From Methanothrix sp. (GTDB lineage Archaea > Halobacteriota > Methanosarcinia > Methanotrichales > Methanotrichaceae), in contig NZ_JADJJX010000001.1 of NCBI RefSeq assembly GCF_016706325.1, forward strand, positions 248,001 through 312,000: a DNA stretch of 64,000 nucleotides, in the 5' to 3' direction. A program made the position numbers and the translations under genes. Of the stretch, positions 52,773-62,639 are shown piece by piece; within the stretch, counting starts at the first letter, position 1, and each line of letters begins with the position of its first letter. The notes under the pieces are model-generated. The model ran no database searches. It had not been told where the DNA came from and saw only the letters and a program-made list of their open reading frames with translations.

Positions 52773-53004
52773 ATGCAGCGATTGATCTCAGGGGTTATCT
52801 ATCTTTTGCTCTTGCTTCAATGGATCTTTTGATCGTTCTGTATTTGAGGCATCAATGAAGAGCAATCTGGCAGCCTGGTTTTGAATATAAAACTTCAGAG
52901 CGCCGGCCCCAGAGAACAGGAGAGAGGATATCCTCCAAAGCCATAGCAAATCTATATCTGAAGGGCAGATCGTAAAGAGAGGAAGCAAGGAGCTGAGGCA
53001 AGAG

Positions 53005-53711
53005 ATGTTCGCGCCGGTGGGCACAGAGGAGATTATACCTCGTAAGAGCTATCCCATAGTGACAGCAGCAATAGTAGCTGTAAACGTCCTGTTTTTTCTC
53101 TACGAGATATTCATCCTGATCACAGAGGGACAGGTGGGGGTGGCATCATTCTTCAGCAGCTTTGGCCTGGTGCCAGCTTATGTCATCAGTGGCAAGAGCT
53201 CTCTTCTGCCCTACTACCTGACGTTCTTCACTTCCATGTTCATTCACGCGGGCCTGCTGCATATCCTCTCTAACATGATCTTCCTTGCCGTCTTTGGGGA
53301 CAACGTCGAGGACATGATGGGACGGGCGGCTTATCTGGCATTCTATCTGGTCTGCGGCCTTGCGGCAGCAGCGGCCCAGATCGCCGCCGATCCCACATCG
53401 ATGATCCCCAATGTGGGGCCAGCGGGGCGATAGCAGGAGTCCTGGCAGGTTATCTGGTGCTCCTGCCCAGCGGCACTGTGCGCCTTCTGCTGTTCTTCGG
53501 ATTCTTCTATCGCATCACCAAGGTTCCTGCACTGCTCTTCATCTCCGTCTGGTTTATCATCCAGATCTTCAGCGGAGTGGCATCCTTAGGAGTGGTGGCG
53601 GATACTGGCGGGGTGGCCTACTGGGCACACGTTGGAGGGTTTGTGGCCGGACTTTTTCTTGCCTCTCTCTACAAGGCGTTCATGAGAAGACGGCTGTATC
53701 CTGGATATTGA
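53005..53711 (+). pseudogene. Rhomboid-family intramembrane protease, frameshifted at the active site
   Basis: The first frame gives KSYPIVTAAIVAVNVLFFLYEI, FTSMFIHAGLLHILSNMIFL and NVGPAGR then a stop. The rhomboid catalytic serine motif GASGAIAGVLAGY appears in another frame from 53420, running to LPSGTVRLLLFFGFFYRI and AHVGGFVAGLFLA (catalytic His). One extra G in the GGGG run at 53417-53420 joins NVG to ASGAIAG and restores a full protein of about 235 residues. So it is either an assembly error or a real loss at the active-site serine. Confidence 0.8.
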
Positions 53712-53857
53712 CCATCCATGCCACCTCTATGATCTTCTCTTGCCCCTCCCCATTCCCTTCAGAGAGCTTTCCTCCACAATCAGCTTTCCTCCGCAATCTT
53801 TTTCTTCAGATAAGCAGAGGTGCGATCTGCAGTGAGGTATGCAATGGGGTGAATTCG

Positions 53858-54007
53858 ATGAAAGGGCATTTTTTGCCTCTCCTGGTGCCTGTGGTTCTGC
53901 TCTGCTTTCTGCTTTGCCATACGGCCCGGGCAGGGGAGGGCGAGATCAGCTGCTACAACAAGGGGATCGATCTGGCCGAACAGAAGGCCAGGGCGATAGG
54001 GGATTAG
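53858..54007 (+). pseudogene. Truncated secreted protein gene, cut by an IS256 fragment
   Basis: ATG with GGTGA six bases upstream, a signal peptide (LLVPVVLLCFLLCHTARA) and then CYNKGIDLAEQ, a TPR-like start. At about 54003 the frame enters transposase DNA and stops. The rest of the gene is not seen. Similar 'YNKGIDLAEQGKYDEA' starts are common in exported TPR proteins of methanogens, which I recall as family knowledge. Confidence 0.55.
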
Positions 54008-54489
54008 AAGGCGTCGAGCTGGTGATATCGGATGCACACAAGGGGATTCAAAAAGCCGTGGAAGCTTCGTTTGTGGGAGCCTCCTGGCAGTACTGCCATG
54101 TCCACCATTCAAGGGCGGTCCTGGAGAGCATTCCCAACAAGGACAAACAGGAGATCGCCGATAAGTTGAAAGAGGCATCGGATGGCGAGATGAAGATGCA
54201 GGAATTGGCGAAGGAGCTGAGAGATCGAGGGTACGATCCTGCTGCAGAGACAATCGACAGGTTCAGATTCGATCTATGGAATTATAAGGCGTATCCGAAG
54301 GCGCATTGGAAGAGGATACGAACCACAAACATCATTGAGCGCATCAATAAGGAATTGAAGCGCAGAAGCAGCCCTGTGGGAGCATTCCCGAGTGATCAAT
54401 CCCTGATGAGATTAGCAGGATGCATCATGATAAATATAAATGAAGAATGGGTCACAGGTAAAGAGTATTTAACGATGGACGTAGAGTAA
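54004..54489 (+). pseudogene. IS256-family transposase, C-terminal fragment
   Basis: About 160 residues from GVELVISDAHKGIQKAVEASFVGASWQ and CHVHHSRAVLESIPN, typical of the middle of mutator-type transposases, to NIIERINKELKRRSSPVGAFPSDQSLMRLAG. The N-terminal 200 residues with the first catalytic acids are missing. It interrupts the secreted protein gene. Confidence 0.85.
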
Positions 54490-54686
54490 TGATATACCCC
54501 TCTCCTAAAATCTATTTTATCTTAGGGCTTCATTCGAGCTGAATTCAAATTTAACTTACAAATTTAGAATATTTTTTTGATTAAACTCAGGTGGATGTTC
54601 AAGATACGAATTCAAGTAGCTATGAAAACTGTTAAGTAATTTGGACACCTAATATCAGGTTGCACAACCAAAGGAGGTTGGATATT

Positions 54687-54845
54687 ATGTTGTCTCCCTT
54701 GATTCCTGATATCAGGCATCCAAAATGGATTATAGTCGTCAAATTACTTGAGATTATCGCTTCTCCAAGAGCTAATAAAATCGCGGGTACTGTACTTTCC
54801 AAGTTTCTCCTAATTTTTTATTATTCAAATTATTCTCCTCGTTAG
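54687..54845 (+). pseudogene. Unknown 5' gene fragment with strong ribosome site
   Basis: AGGAGG lies about 9 bases before an ATG that opens MLSPLIPDIRHPKWIIVVKLLEII and runs 52 codons until the frame stops at the edge of the IS4-like element. It may be the start of another transposase gene cut by that element. No family recognised. Confidence 0.35.
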
Positions 54846-56080
54846 ATTTTCAATCCTAGACCTTTAAGCACATGAAGTAGTCCACCTTTCGGCACAGGTA
54901 AATTAAAATACATCATGATGTATTCAAATGTTTCTCCAAGTGCCTGCATTTTTACTTGATCGATCATCTCGCCCATTGTTCTTGGATTTGAGCCGTCTTT
55001 TGCTGATGGATTGTCTATTTCCCAGAAGAGAATTGCAGCCCATACTGAAAAAACAAGTTGGATAAATCTCTCAATGGAGTTTTTATCCCTTAATTGATAA
55101 TCTTTGAACCCCAATTTTTGATTTGTTTCTCGGTGGGCTGTTTCGATATCCCATCTATCCTCGTAAATAGATATGACTTCTTTCGAAGAAAGGGATTTGT
55201 CGGTGCTTATGATATACTTTGTTCCCCCGTCTCTCTTTCTTTTAGAGATAACAAGTTTGACCTCTCCGATGCGATCAATTATAACATTTTTTTTCAAATG
55301 TGTAATAGGTCTTTTTCTTTCCCCGGACATTGATAATTGTCTTGGTGAAATGCTTTTCATCAATTTGGTTTGCCATTTCCTTAACTTGGAATTTCATGAT
55401 GTTATTTATCCCAACTTTTCTATCGGATTTAATTTGGCACACTACGCTGTGCCCTAAATTTATGCATTTATTAATTAAGTCTTCGGATGACCACCAGCTA
55501 TCGAAAACTATACAGAGGTCCATCCCTTTTGGGACCTTCAATGGTTCAATTATCTCATCAAAGGCAATTTCCAGCTTTGTCTTGAAATTCACACATTCAT
55601 CGCTATTTTTGAAGTACATCTTAGCCTTATGTGGAATGAATAATCCTTTTGACTGGATTACAGAGGTAACAAAATTGTTACCCCAAATGTAGGATTCTTT
55701 ACTATGATCGTAAAATCTACCAACACCATCCGTTTGGATTCCATTCTTTTCGTTATATGTATCATCAATTATTAGCAGTATTTTATCATTATTTTTTAAA
55801 CATAATTTATCGATGAAAAGATCCACTTTACGCTGCGCGACCTCATTTCTCATCCCAGTTAGCATCGCTTAAAACCAATTATATGAAGAACGTGCCTTTT
55901 TACCTTTACTGCAGTCCGCCATAGTATCACATAGGTTGGCGACAGTCTTGGATTTATCACATACGCTCAGAGCCCCGCATAGGTCTCGAAATGAGCAATA
56001 GCTCGGTTTGGTAAAGAGATCCTCAAATTTTTCAAGAACGGCTCTAATTGTAATGGTACCTTTACTATTTTGATCATTCT
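54842..56080 (-). pseudogene. IS4/IS701-like DDE transposase, broken in three places
   Basis: Read on the minus strand: an N-terminal part TIRAVLEKFEDLFTKPSYCSF ... KARSSYNWF ends in TAA; shifting frame gives LSDANWDE and again NEVAQRKVDLFIDKL, so two close indels near 55855 broke it. Then LLIIDDTYNEKNGIQTDGVG holds the first catalytic acid, with DSWWSS further on. Near 55290, in an A8 run, the frame changes again to IDRIGEVKLVISKRKR and YEDRWDIETAHRETNQKLG with the glutamate. A +1 shift at A8 is needed, so it is more likely decay than programmed shifting. Confidence 0.75.
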
Positions 56081-56234
56081 ACTCCCATACGAGTAAAATC
56101 AATCCAAGTATAAAAACTTTAAATTTTAAAATCGCGTTTGAGATTTGAATTAATCAAAATATATTATAAATAAAGCTAAAAGTTGGAAAGTACAGGCGGG
56201 TAGATTAAAAACATATGACAAAGATAAATTTTTA

Positions 56235-57146
56235 TTGTCAATCAAAGTCTTAATCCTATCGGATCTATTTGAAAGAGATATTTCAAGGCTTGTTTCCGAA
56301 ATAAATGAAAATATTGCCTTAAAGAGGCTTTTAAGGATTAATTTAAAGTTAAAAGCAAATGAAATATACAAGATGCAGTCAAATCTCGATTATGAATTGA
56401 TTTTCACGTTTTTTAAAAGATTATTTCAGCTTAGAAAGAGATTGAGGGATAAAAAGGTAGAAACAGTAATTATTGACACTAGTTCTATCGTTATCGACCT
56501 TAATTTGTGGAGAAACCAATATAGAATTGGTAAGGGAGATAAAGAATATAAATATTCATATGGTCCATCTATAGGATATTATGTCGGATTTAAGTTGATT
56601 TTGGCAATAAATCAGGATAATGAGATCCTGGGGTTTGAAATTTTCAAAAACTCGCCCAATGACTCTAAAATGCTTATTCCTTTCCTCGATAAGCTATATC
56701 GCTCCAGAATTATCAAATCGGAAGATATAATCATCTGTGATAAGGGTTTTACGTCAAAAAACAATTATCAGACTATCATCAATAGATTTAATATCGTTCC
56801 GATCATATATCCTAGGAAAAACACAAATTTAGAGAAGATAATTCATAACCTAAATCCACCTTTGGATTTGTTTTTTTGTAAAAAATATAATTTGGCCATT
56901 TGGAAACGAACTGTAGTTGCTTTCAAAAAACTAATCTATGAATGGGAGAGTTTCAAGATAATAAGGTCGAATATTGAAGATTTCTTTAATATAGCTAAGA
57001 ATTTTCTAGGAATGAACCGAAACCATCAATATACGAAGGTTAGCATCGAAAAGAGGGTTGCTCGAATAATTTTGGTAGTGTGCCGAATTTTCTGTAATTT
57101 TGTACAGGCCCTGTTATCCCACTCATTACTCCATATCCATAGATAA
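56235..57146 (+). CDS. IS4-like (DDE) transposase, ends cut
   Basis: 303 residues. VETVIIDTSSIVIDL and EDIIICDKGFTSKNNYQTI carry the two aspartates, and SNIEDFFNIAKNFLGMNRNHQ the glutamate block. Codon use is very AT-rich, unlike the flanking chromosome, consistent with transfer. The frame is open back to 56154 without a normal start, so the true N-terminus may be lost; the C-terminus runs through the inverted repeat of the next IS256 element (from about 57088), which has therefore inserted into its end. Confidence 0.75.
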   Translation: MSIKVLILSDLFERDISRLVSEINENIALKRLLRINLKLKANEIYKMQSNLDYELIFTFFKRLFQLRKRLRDKKVETVIIDTSSIVIDLNLWRNQYRIGKGDKEYKYSYGPSIGYYVGFKLILAINQDNEILGFEIFKNSPNDSKMLIPFLDKLYRSRIIKSEDIIICDKGFTSKNNYQTIINRFNIVPIIYPRKNTNLEKIIHNLNPPLDLFFCKKYNLAIWKRTVVAFKKLIYEWESFKIIRSNIEDFFNIAKNFLGMNRNHQYTKVSIEKRVARIILVVCRIFCNFVQALLSHSLLHIHR

Positions 57147-58297
57147 ATACTTTCTAGTTGTCATCCATTCTTCGTTGATGTCTATCAATATCGACACGCC
57201 TAACCTCATGAACGATTTATCGCTCGGGAATGCGCCTACTACTCTTGATCTCCTTTTCAACTCCTTGTTGATCCTCTCCAGTCCATTGGTCGTCCTGATC
57301 CTCCGCCAATGCTCTCTGGGGAACGCCCTGTAATTCCATAAGCTGAATCTGAAGCGCTCAGCCGTATCCGCGGATTTGGAATATCCTCGATCTTCCAGTT
57401 CTTGAATCAATTGCTGCATCTTTGTTTCGTCTTCGAGAGCTATCTTGATTTTTTCTGCTATCTCCTCTTGGTACTTCTTGGCAACGTTCCTCAGAACTGC
57501 TCGCATCAGATGAACATGACACATGTTCCGACTCTGTCGGAACTCTCGCTGACTTCAGTCAGCGATATCTGCCATGAGGCGCCCAGAAATGATTTCTCCA
57601 CTGCTTTCTGAATTCCTTTGTGGCCATCAGATATTACGAGCTTCACTCCAGATAATCCTCGATCTGCCAGGTCCTGAAACAATCCAGACCAGAAGAGTTC
57701 GTCTTCGCCATCTGCTATTCTGGCTCCCAGTATCTCGCGATATCCATAATCTCTGACTCCCATGACTATCATGAAGGCCTTAGAGACATATCTTGAATTG
57801 TCTCTTACTTTGAAGTAGCTTGCATCTACATAAAGATAAGGAATAGGATGATCAATCGGTCTCTTGAGGAATTCTTCTACTTTCTCGTCAAGCTCTTGAG
57901 ATATCCTGGAAACGCTAGACGCGGATAGATTCTCAACTCCAAGTCTTGATACGATATCCTGGATTCGCCTGGTTGAGACTCCTTGAAGGTACGATTCGAC
58001 TACGGCATTGATCAGAGCCTTCTCCACGCGCGAATATCTATCAAAAACTTTGGTCTCGAAGGAAATTTCCCGGAATTGAGGCTTCTTAAGCCTGAGTTCT
58101 CCTACTCGCGTTTTCAGAGATCGTTCCTTATAGCCGTTCCTGTGTGCCTTTCGGGAGTCAATTCTCTGATACGGTTCTGCATCAGCCTGCTGTATTGCTT
58201 CCAGCTGCATGACCAGGTTCAAGAACCAGGTCAGAAGCTTCTTTATTCCATCATCTTGATCGATAAGATAATCTTCTAGGAGTTCTATTGGTATCAT
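57126..58297 (-). pseudogene. IS256-family transposase, interrupted by a 44-bp hairpin insert
   Basis: ATG at 58297 behind GGAGG opens MIPIELLEDYLIDQDDGIKKLL, then YQRIDSRKAHRNGYKERSLKTR, YLYVDASYFKVRD (first acid), LVISDGHKGIQKAV (second) and GASWQ. There the normal CHVHLMRAVLRN continues only after about 44 extra bases that shift the frame; from 57524 down it runs to NGLERINKELKRRSRVVGAFPSDKSF and the end. Otherwise nearly full length (about 390 residues). Without the insert it would read through. Confidence 0.85.
57525..57564. repeat. Two abutting perfect hairpins inside the IS256 transposase gene
   Basis: GTTCCGACTCTGTCGGAAC (57525-57543) and CGCTGACTTCAGTCAGCG (57547-57564), three bases apart, are perfect inverted repeats of 8 bp each and make up nearly all of the extra 44 bases between the transposase codons for WQ and MCHVH. 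Confidence 0.85.
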
Positions 58298-58342
58298 GGT
58301 CCTGTTTCCTCCTTTTGCCAAGATTGGATTGGATACAGGGCC

Positions 58343-59173
58343 TATATCTTTCTTATTATCAAATTACAGAAAATTAGCTACACTGCCATAATTTTCTTGA
58401 CCCAAACGTTGATTTGTTTGTTGGATGATCTAAATATTGATAAAAGGGCCATACCATATTGGTGATCTTGGGAGAGGGTATAATGATAGTAGGATACAAG
58501 GCGGCTACGAAATTACAGCATTTTCGAGACACTACCCCTTTCAGAGTACTTGGAGAGGAAAGGCTTTCCTTCTTGGGGGGTCAAAAACGAATTGGCGTTT
58601 CCTTAAATAGGGGGGTCAAAATTGAGTCGGCGAATACACTAAAGGGCGGTTTAGGGCTTGTCCAGCCATGCCATCCTTCGATCACTTAAAGAACACCTGC
58701 CGGCAGGTGAATTCATAAGCACCAGGATGGGCCCTTAAATCGTGCTACAGAAATTATAATTAAGAATAGATTTTAAAGATGGTAATTAGATAAACACAAT
58801 TGACAATGAAGCCTGTAATATACCTTGAGGGGAAACAGTAAATGGAGAGAAAGCAATGCCGTATTCTCCTCCAATGATTTTGTTATCGTACTCACCTGTC
58901 TCCCCCTTTCGGATCTTGGTCAGAATCTCACTTGCAGGAATTTTCTTTCGATTATCGGTCGCTTCTGCCGTATCGCCTCAACCTTACCGCTAGAATTGCC
59001 ACCAGCTCTTTTTCTTGATCTCTTCTTTCCATGGAAGAATCACCATTGTCTCTTTGCCTTGGCCTTTTCCGACTTGATGTTAAGGTAAATAGGCTTATAC
59101 TTTGGGTGTGCTGTGCCACATGGCGATATATTGTGCCTATTATTCGTCTTTGGTGGCCCTTCGCCTTGCTTCC
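58343..59173. other. Degenerate stretch with IS-end-like motifs
   Basis: No supportable gene. At 58577-58640 GGGGGGTCAAAA followed by YGAnTnGGCG occurs twice about 35 bases apart (TTGGGGGGTCAAAAACGAATTGGCG-like, then again), resembling the multiple terminal repeats of IS21-family elements, though no transposase gene of that family is near. At 58992 the minus strand can encode KKKSWWQF and a stop, echoing the end of the fragment at 59794. Confidence 0.4.
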
Positions 59174-59788
59174 CTATTTCTCTTTACCGTCGGAACCTTT
59201 AACGCCCAAAACATTAGTGAGCTTTACTTTAGTGGTTACCGGTTCAACTTCAAGCTGAGTTAGCCATTCTTCAAGATCTCTTAGACGATCTAATGTTTCT
59301 GGTTTGATATTGTCATGGAAGTTCTTTTGAAGCTTAGAAGCGTGATCTCTATCTGTAGTTGTTGGGTGAAGACGCTCTTCTTCCACGGCGTCCCTTACTC
59401 GTAATGCTTCATAATTATAATTTTTCACTTGAAAATAAATGGCGCTTAAATCTATTGCCTTACCCTTAAAAAGAGCAATATTTCCGGAATTCACTATGGA
59501 ATTCCACGCATCTATAGGTATTAAATTTACGCTACCATCCAAAAGTTTAATCGATTCCTTTGCTTCATGCATAAGCAAATTCATGAAAAATAATCGTTTT
59601 TCTTCTTCTAACTCCTTTCTATGTTCATCATTTAGTTTGAATCCTAAATATACACCAACAAGTGCACCAAAAAACGGGCCCACCAATACACTCAAGAACC
59701 CCAACATTGGGGTAATCATTTGAAGAATTAAAGCAATAACTCCTATTAGAATCAGTACCATTAGTGATATAATGATATAAGCGTCCAT
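59174..59788 (-). CDS. Small membrane protein of unknown function
   Basis: 204 residues from an ATG with GGTGA five bases upstream. Two N-terminal helices (IIISLMVLILIGVIALILQM and GFLSVLVGPFFGALVGVYLG) are followed by a 150-residue cytoplasmic part rich in charged helices. It starts five bases after the stop of a truncated host gene, so both once formed an operon. It is AT-richer than the core window. No family recognised. Confidence 0.6.
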   Translation of the reverse strand: MDAYIIISLMVLILIGVIALILQMITPMLGFLSVLVGPFFGALVGVYLGFKLNDEHRKELEEEKRLFFMNLLMHEAKESIKLLDGSVNLIPIDAWNSIVNSGNIALFKGKAIDLSAIYFQVKNYNYEALRVRDAVEEERLHPTTTDRDHASKLQKNFHDNIKPETLDRLRDLEEWLTQLEVEPVTTKVKLTNVLGVKGSDGKEK

Positions 59789-59793
59789 TTCTT

Positions 59794-60000
59794 TCACCGC
59801 CAGAATTGCCACCAGCTCTTAGCCTCGGCCTTTTCTAAAACATTCTCCGAGGTTCCTGCAACCATATGCTTGGTCTTTGGATACCGCCCATTGCTAGATC
59901 CCAAAGCCGTCATACTCATTGATCGCTTAATCAACTCATGCGAAGATGGCTTCGCCTCAGCTTCCACCTTGTTTCTCTCCCAGCTCCTCGTATATCGCCC
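59794..60000 (-). pseudogene. C-terminal fragment of a gene cut by the IS3 element
   Basis: On the minus strand an open frame reads RYTRSWERNKVEAEAKPSSHE, then NVLEKAEAKSWWQFWR and stop, directly upstream of the membrane protein gene and directly downstream of the IS3 end. The upstream part of the gene is missing. The ending SWWQFW is unusual and recurs in decayed form at 58992. Function unknown. Confidence 0.5.
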
Positions 60001-60030
60001 TGGAGTGAACCCCTGATAGTAGACAGGTAG

Positions 60031-60791
60031 TTAAGCAATGGTATTTAAAGCAACCTCCAATTCGAACTGATCCGGAGACATGTAATCCAGTGCCGAATGC
60101 AGTCTCTTCTTATTGTAAACCTTCTCAATGAAATGCCAGATGTTTTCATAGGCATCAACAAACGTTCCGTACTCATTAAGATATACCTCCTCGACCTTTA
60201 GAGTCTTGATAAAGCTCTCCGCAAACGCATTGTCATATGGATTTCCTTTTCTGGACATGCTGATCAGAATATTATGGTTTTTAAGACAGTCAACATAATC
60301 TTTAGATGCATACTGCACCCCTTGATCTGAGTGATGGATGAGCCCAGTTAGAGATTCTGACCATCTATTCCTCAATGCCTTGGCCAATGCATTCATGGCC
60401 AGCTGGCCTCCCAAACTCCGGCCCAGATCCCAGCCGATACACTTTCTGCTGGCGAGATCCAGGATCACTGCCAGATAGATATGCTCATGCCGCAGTTGGA
60501 TGTATGTGATATCCGACGCCCAGACCTGATTCACTCCGGTCACAATGGTGTTCTTCAGAAGGTTTGGATACACCGGCAGTCCATGACTGGAATCGGTTGT
60601 TACTGGCTTGAACTTATTCTTCTTATGGCACAGCAGGTTATCCAGAGGCATGAGCCTTAGCACCTGCTTTTGGTTGACGGGATAGCCGCGATGATGGAGC
60701 TCTGCAGTTATCCTTCGATGGCCATATCCAGGAAATTCCAGAGCAATATCTCGAATCTCGGGTAGCCTGACGATTTTGCTGTAAAATTTTC
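60031..60791 (-). pseudogene. IS3-family transposase OrfB (rve integrase), 5' truncated
   Basis: From KIVRLPEIRDIALEFPGYGHRR (HTH_21-type lead) the frame runs to QVWASDITYIQLRHEHIYLAVILDLASRKCIGW (first acid), LIHHSDQGVQYAS (second) and SRKGNPYDNAFAESFIKTLKVEE (glutamate), the full DDE set of IS3 OrfB. No OrfA is seen; upstream of about 60795 the sequence becomes the left end of an IS256 element. The downstream end resembles IS3 termini (TACTATCAGGGGTTCACTCC). Confidence 0.85.
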
Positions 60792-60910
60792 AGTAATATT
60801 CCGTAGCGGAAAACGACTTGCTGTCCGCGAGATAGCAACAAGTTATTCTGCGAGGTATTATAATTGGCCCTGTATCCCCAAGTCGCAAAACTCAGGAGGG
60901 ACACAGAGCC

Positions 60911-61356
60911 ATGAATACAACTGACTTAGCAGATGATTATCTTGTCGATGTCCCGATTGTGATCGGGACTCTTTCCCTGTAAGTGAAAGATCGGAAAGAG
61001 TGCATGAAGAAGCTAACCACCACGCTCTTAAATGAGGTAATGCAGCAGGAAGCAGAGAACCAGATCCAGGCCCGCCCCTATGAACGCACTGGCAAGAGAA
61101 AGGCGCACAGGAATGGAACACGACCGCGAAAGCTCAAGACTATTCACGGCGAAATCGAGCTTGAAAAACCTCAAATCAGAGAATTCCCGTTCAAGACCAC
61201 TGTCTTCGAGAGATATTCTCGAGTAGAAGAATCTGTTAGAGTCGCTGTTGCTGAATCTTATCTCGCGGGAGTGGCAACAAGAAAAGTCGAAAAAGTGTTT
61301 TCTGAATTCGGATTAGAAAATATCTCACCTTCTGAAGTATCGGTCGTGAGCCTCTA
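60911..61356 (+). pseudogene. IS256-family transposase, N-terminal fragment with hairpin insert
   Basis: ATG after an AGGAGGG opens MNTTDLADDYLVD; a stop follows in an extra palindromic stretch; then KDRKECMKKLTTTLLNEVMQQE and RPYERTGKRKAHRNGTRPR, EKPQIREFPFKTTVFERYSRVEESV and YLAGVATRKVEKVFSEFGLENISPSEVS, all IS256-like. It ends abruptly at about 61350, where the IS1-like element begins. So an IS1 element lies in, or has replaced, the rest. Confidence 0.8.
60950..61001. repeat. Two hairpins at the N-terminus of the second IS256 copy
   Basis: GTCCCGATTGTGATCGGGAC (60950-60969) is a perfect 8-bp-arm hairpin; ACTCTTTCC (60968-60976) pairs with GGAAAGAGT (60993-61001). They bring a stop codon into the transposase frame between LVD and KDRK. 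Confidence 0.75.
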
Positions 61357-62460
61357 ATGGGTTTGAGTTTTGTAATATGGAAAAGTCAAGAGTTCCTGCA
61401 AGCTCCAGACATGATCGATTAAGCCAGCTTGCTTCGCGGGACTATTGAACTTCGTTATGCCCATCTCATTTCTATATTTTAGAGCACGATGCTTTCGGCA
61501 GTAGTTGAAGTGCGCGAAATATAGGGTCATTTGGTTATTCAATTCTGCAGTCTCCTTAGAGAAACCTATGGTTTTCCTTGATATGCGGTTATTATCTTGT
61601 CTGCATGTCAGGTTTTGCCGTTCAATGTAGCTGGTAGATATCATTTTGTGGTCTATATCTTTGCCAAATATGATTCTCTTGACCACTTTTTTAGTCTACC
61701 GTTGACCCTCATTTTAATGACTTGAGCATATTGTAATAGTTCATCTACGATTAATTTAGGACTTCGAGGTCGCCCTCGCTTGCCTGTTGGTGCGAACGGC
61801 TGTAGTTTTCCATATTGCTTTCGAAGAGCTGCTGCATATAGTCTTAATCCATCTGTCACAAAGAGCGGCATTGATCTGAGTCTTTTGGCAGTATTTGAAA
61901 CGAGCTGATCTGCATTTTCCTGAGATCGCTCACCGATAACATGTGAAAGCACCAACCTGCAATTTGCAGCCATGCTTATCCAGATCCAAGTTCCTTTATC
62001 TTCGTATTCACCTTCTCTGGGTAGTGTTTTTCCCCCACAAAGTCCATGCCTCGTCCATCTCTACCTTTGGGGTCTCTACATCCTTCAAGACAACTTCATT
62101 GACTTTTTCACTATGCTTTGCTGCTTTCGAGATCCAAGTGCTTACAGTAGATGGTTTTGACTCAAGGATCTCAGCTATTCCTAAGACACTCATTCCACGC
62201 ATGGCCATTTTTAGAGCCAGCTTGATCTTTTCTTCGTTTGTTCTTGTGTCATAGAATGCAGTGTTAGTTCTATCACAGAATCTGGTACCACATGTGTGGC
62301 AAATATATTTCCTGACCTTGCCGGAGCTTATCTTGTAAGTTCCGTACACAGTGACGTTTCCTTTCCCAGCAATTCCAAATAGATTGCACTGCTCATTCGG
62401 GCATGCTACATCCAAGAATCGAGGCTTTGGACCTCTTTTGCCCATTTTGCTACACCCCAT
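61354..62460 (-). pseudogene. IS1-family transposase, broken by at least three frameshifts
   Basis: Minus-strand pieces: a zinc-finger/HTH start CPNEQCNLFGIAGKGNVTVYGTY ... CHTCGTRFCDRTNTAF ... KVEMDEAW; a frame change to FVGEKHYPEKV, another to EYEDKGTWIWISMAANCRLVL, FVTDGLRLYAAAL; and in an A6 run near 61670 a change to VVKRIIFGKDIDHKMISTSYIERQNLTCRQDN with FSKETAELNNQMTLYFAHFNY. Together this is a whole IS1-type InsA/InsB protein, now decayed. Confidence 0.8.
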
Positions 62461-62513
62461 GTAGCATATAGGAATAGGTTATATAAATAACAGCCGATTG
62501 TAGATTCACGACC

Positions 62514-62639
62514 GAATTTATCTATCGCTTGAATTTATCTATCGCTTGAATTTATCTATCGCTTGAATTTATCTATCGCTTGAATTTATCTATCGCTTGA
62601 ATTTATCTATCGCTTGAATTTATCTATCGCTTGAATTTA
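62514..62639. repeat. Tandem repeat, 17 bp x 7 plus a partial
   Basis: Seven exact copies of GAATTTATCTATCGCTT and the start of an eighth, just beyond the IS region and 165 bases before the small secreted protein gene. Confidence 0.95.

Larger units (their letters stand above)
57107..58342 (-). mobile_element. IS256-family insertion sequence with terminal inverted repeats
   Basis: GGCCCTGTTATCC at 57107-57119 and its near mirror GGATACAGGGCC at 58331-58342 flank a mutator-type transposase gene. An outer AAATTACAGAAAAT-like sequence is also mirrored (57088 and 58363 regions), so the true ends may be slightly outside. The same left-end core GGCCCTGTATCC reappears at about 60870 before a second N-terminal fragment. 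Confidence 0.7.

Noticed and set aside
55275..55363. Programmed frameshift in the IS4-like element at an A8 run
   Set aside because: The needed shift is +1, while programmed shifts at A-runs in insertion sequences are usually -1; the same gene is also broken by two other indels, so decay is simpler.
58459..58689. 76-codon frame before the membrane protein region
   Set aside because: It runs across IS-end-like repeats and has no family pattern; treated as IS debris.
62514..62639. Possible CRISPR array
   Set aside because: Units of 17 bp follow each other with no spacers; the same holds for all arrays in the window. No cas genes are present.
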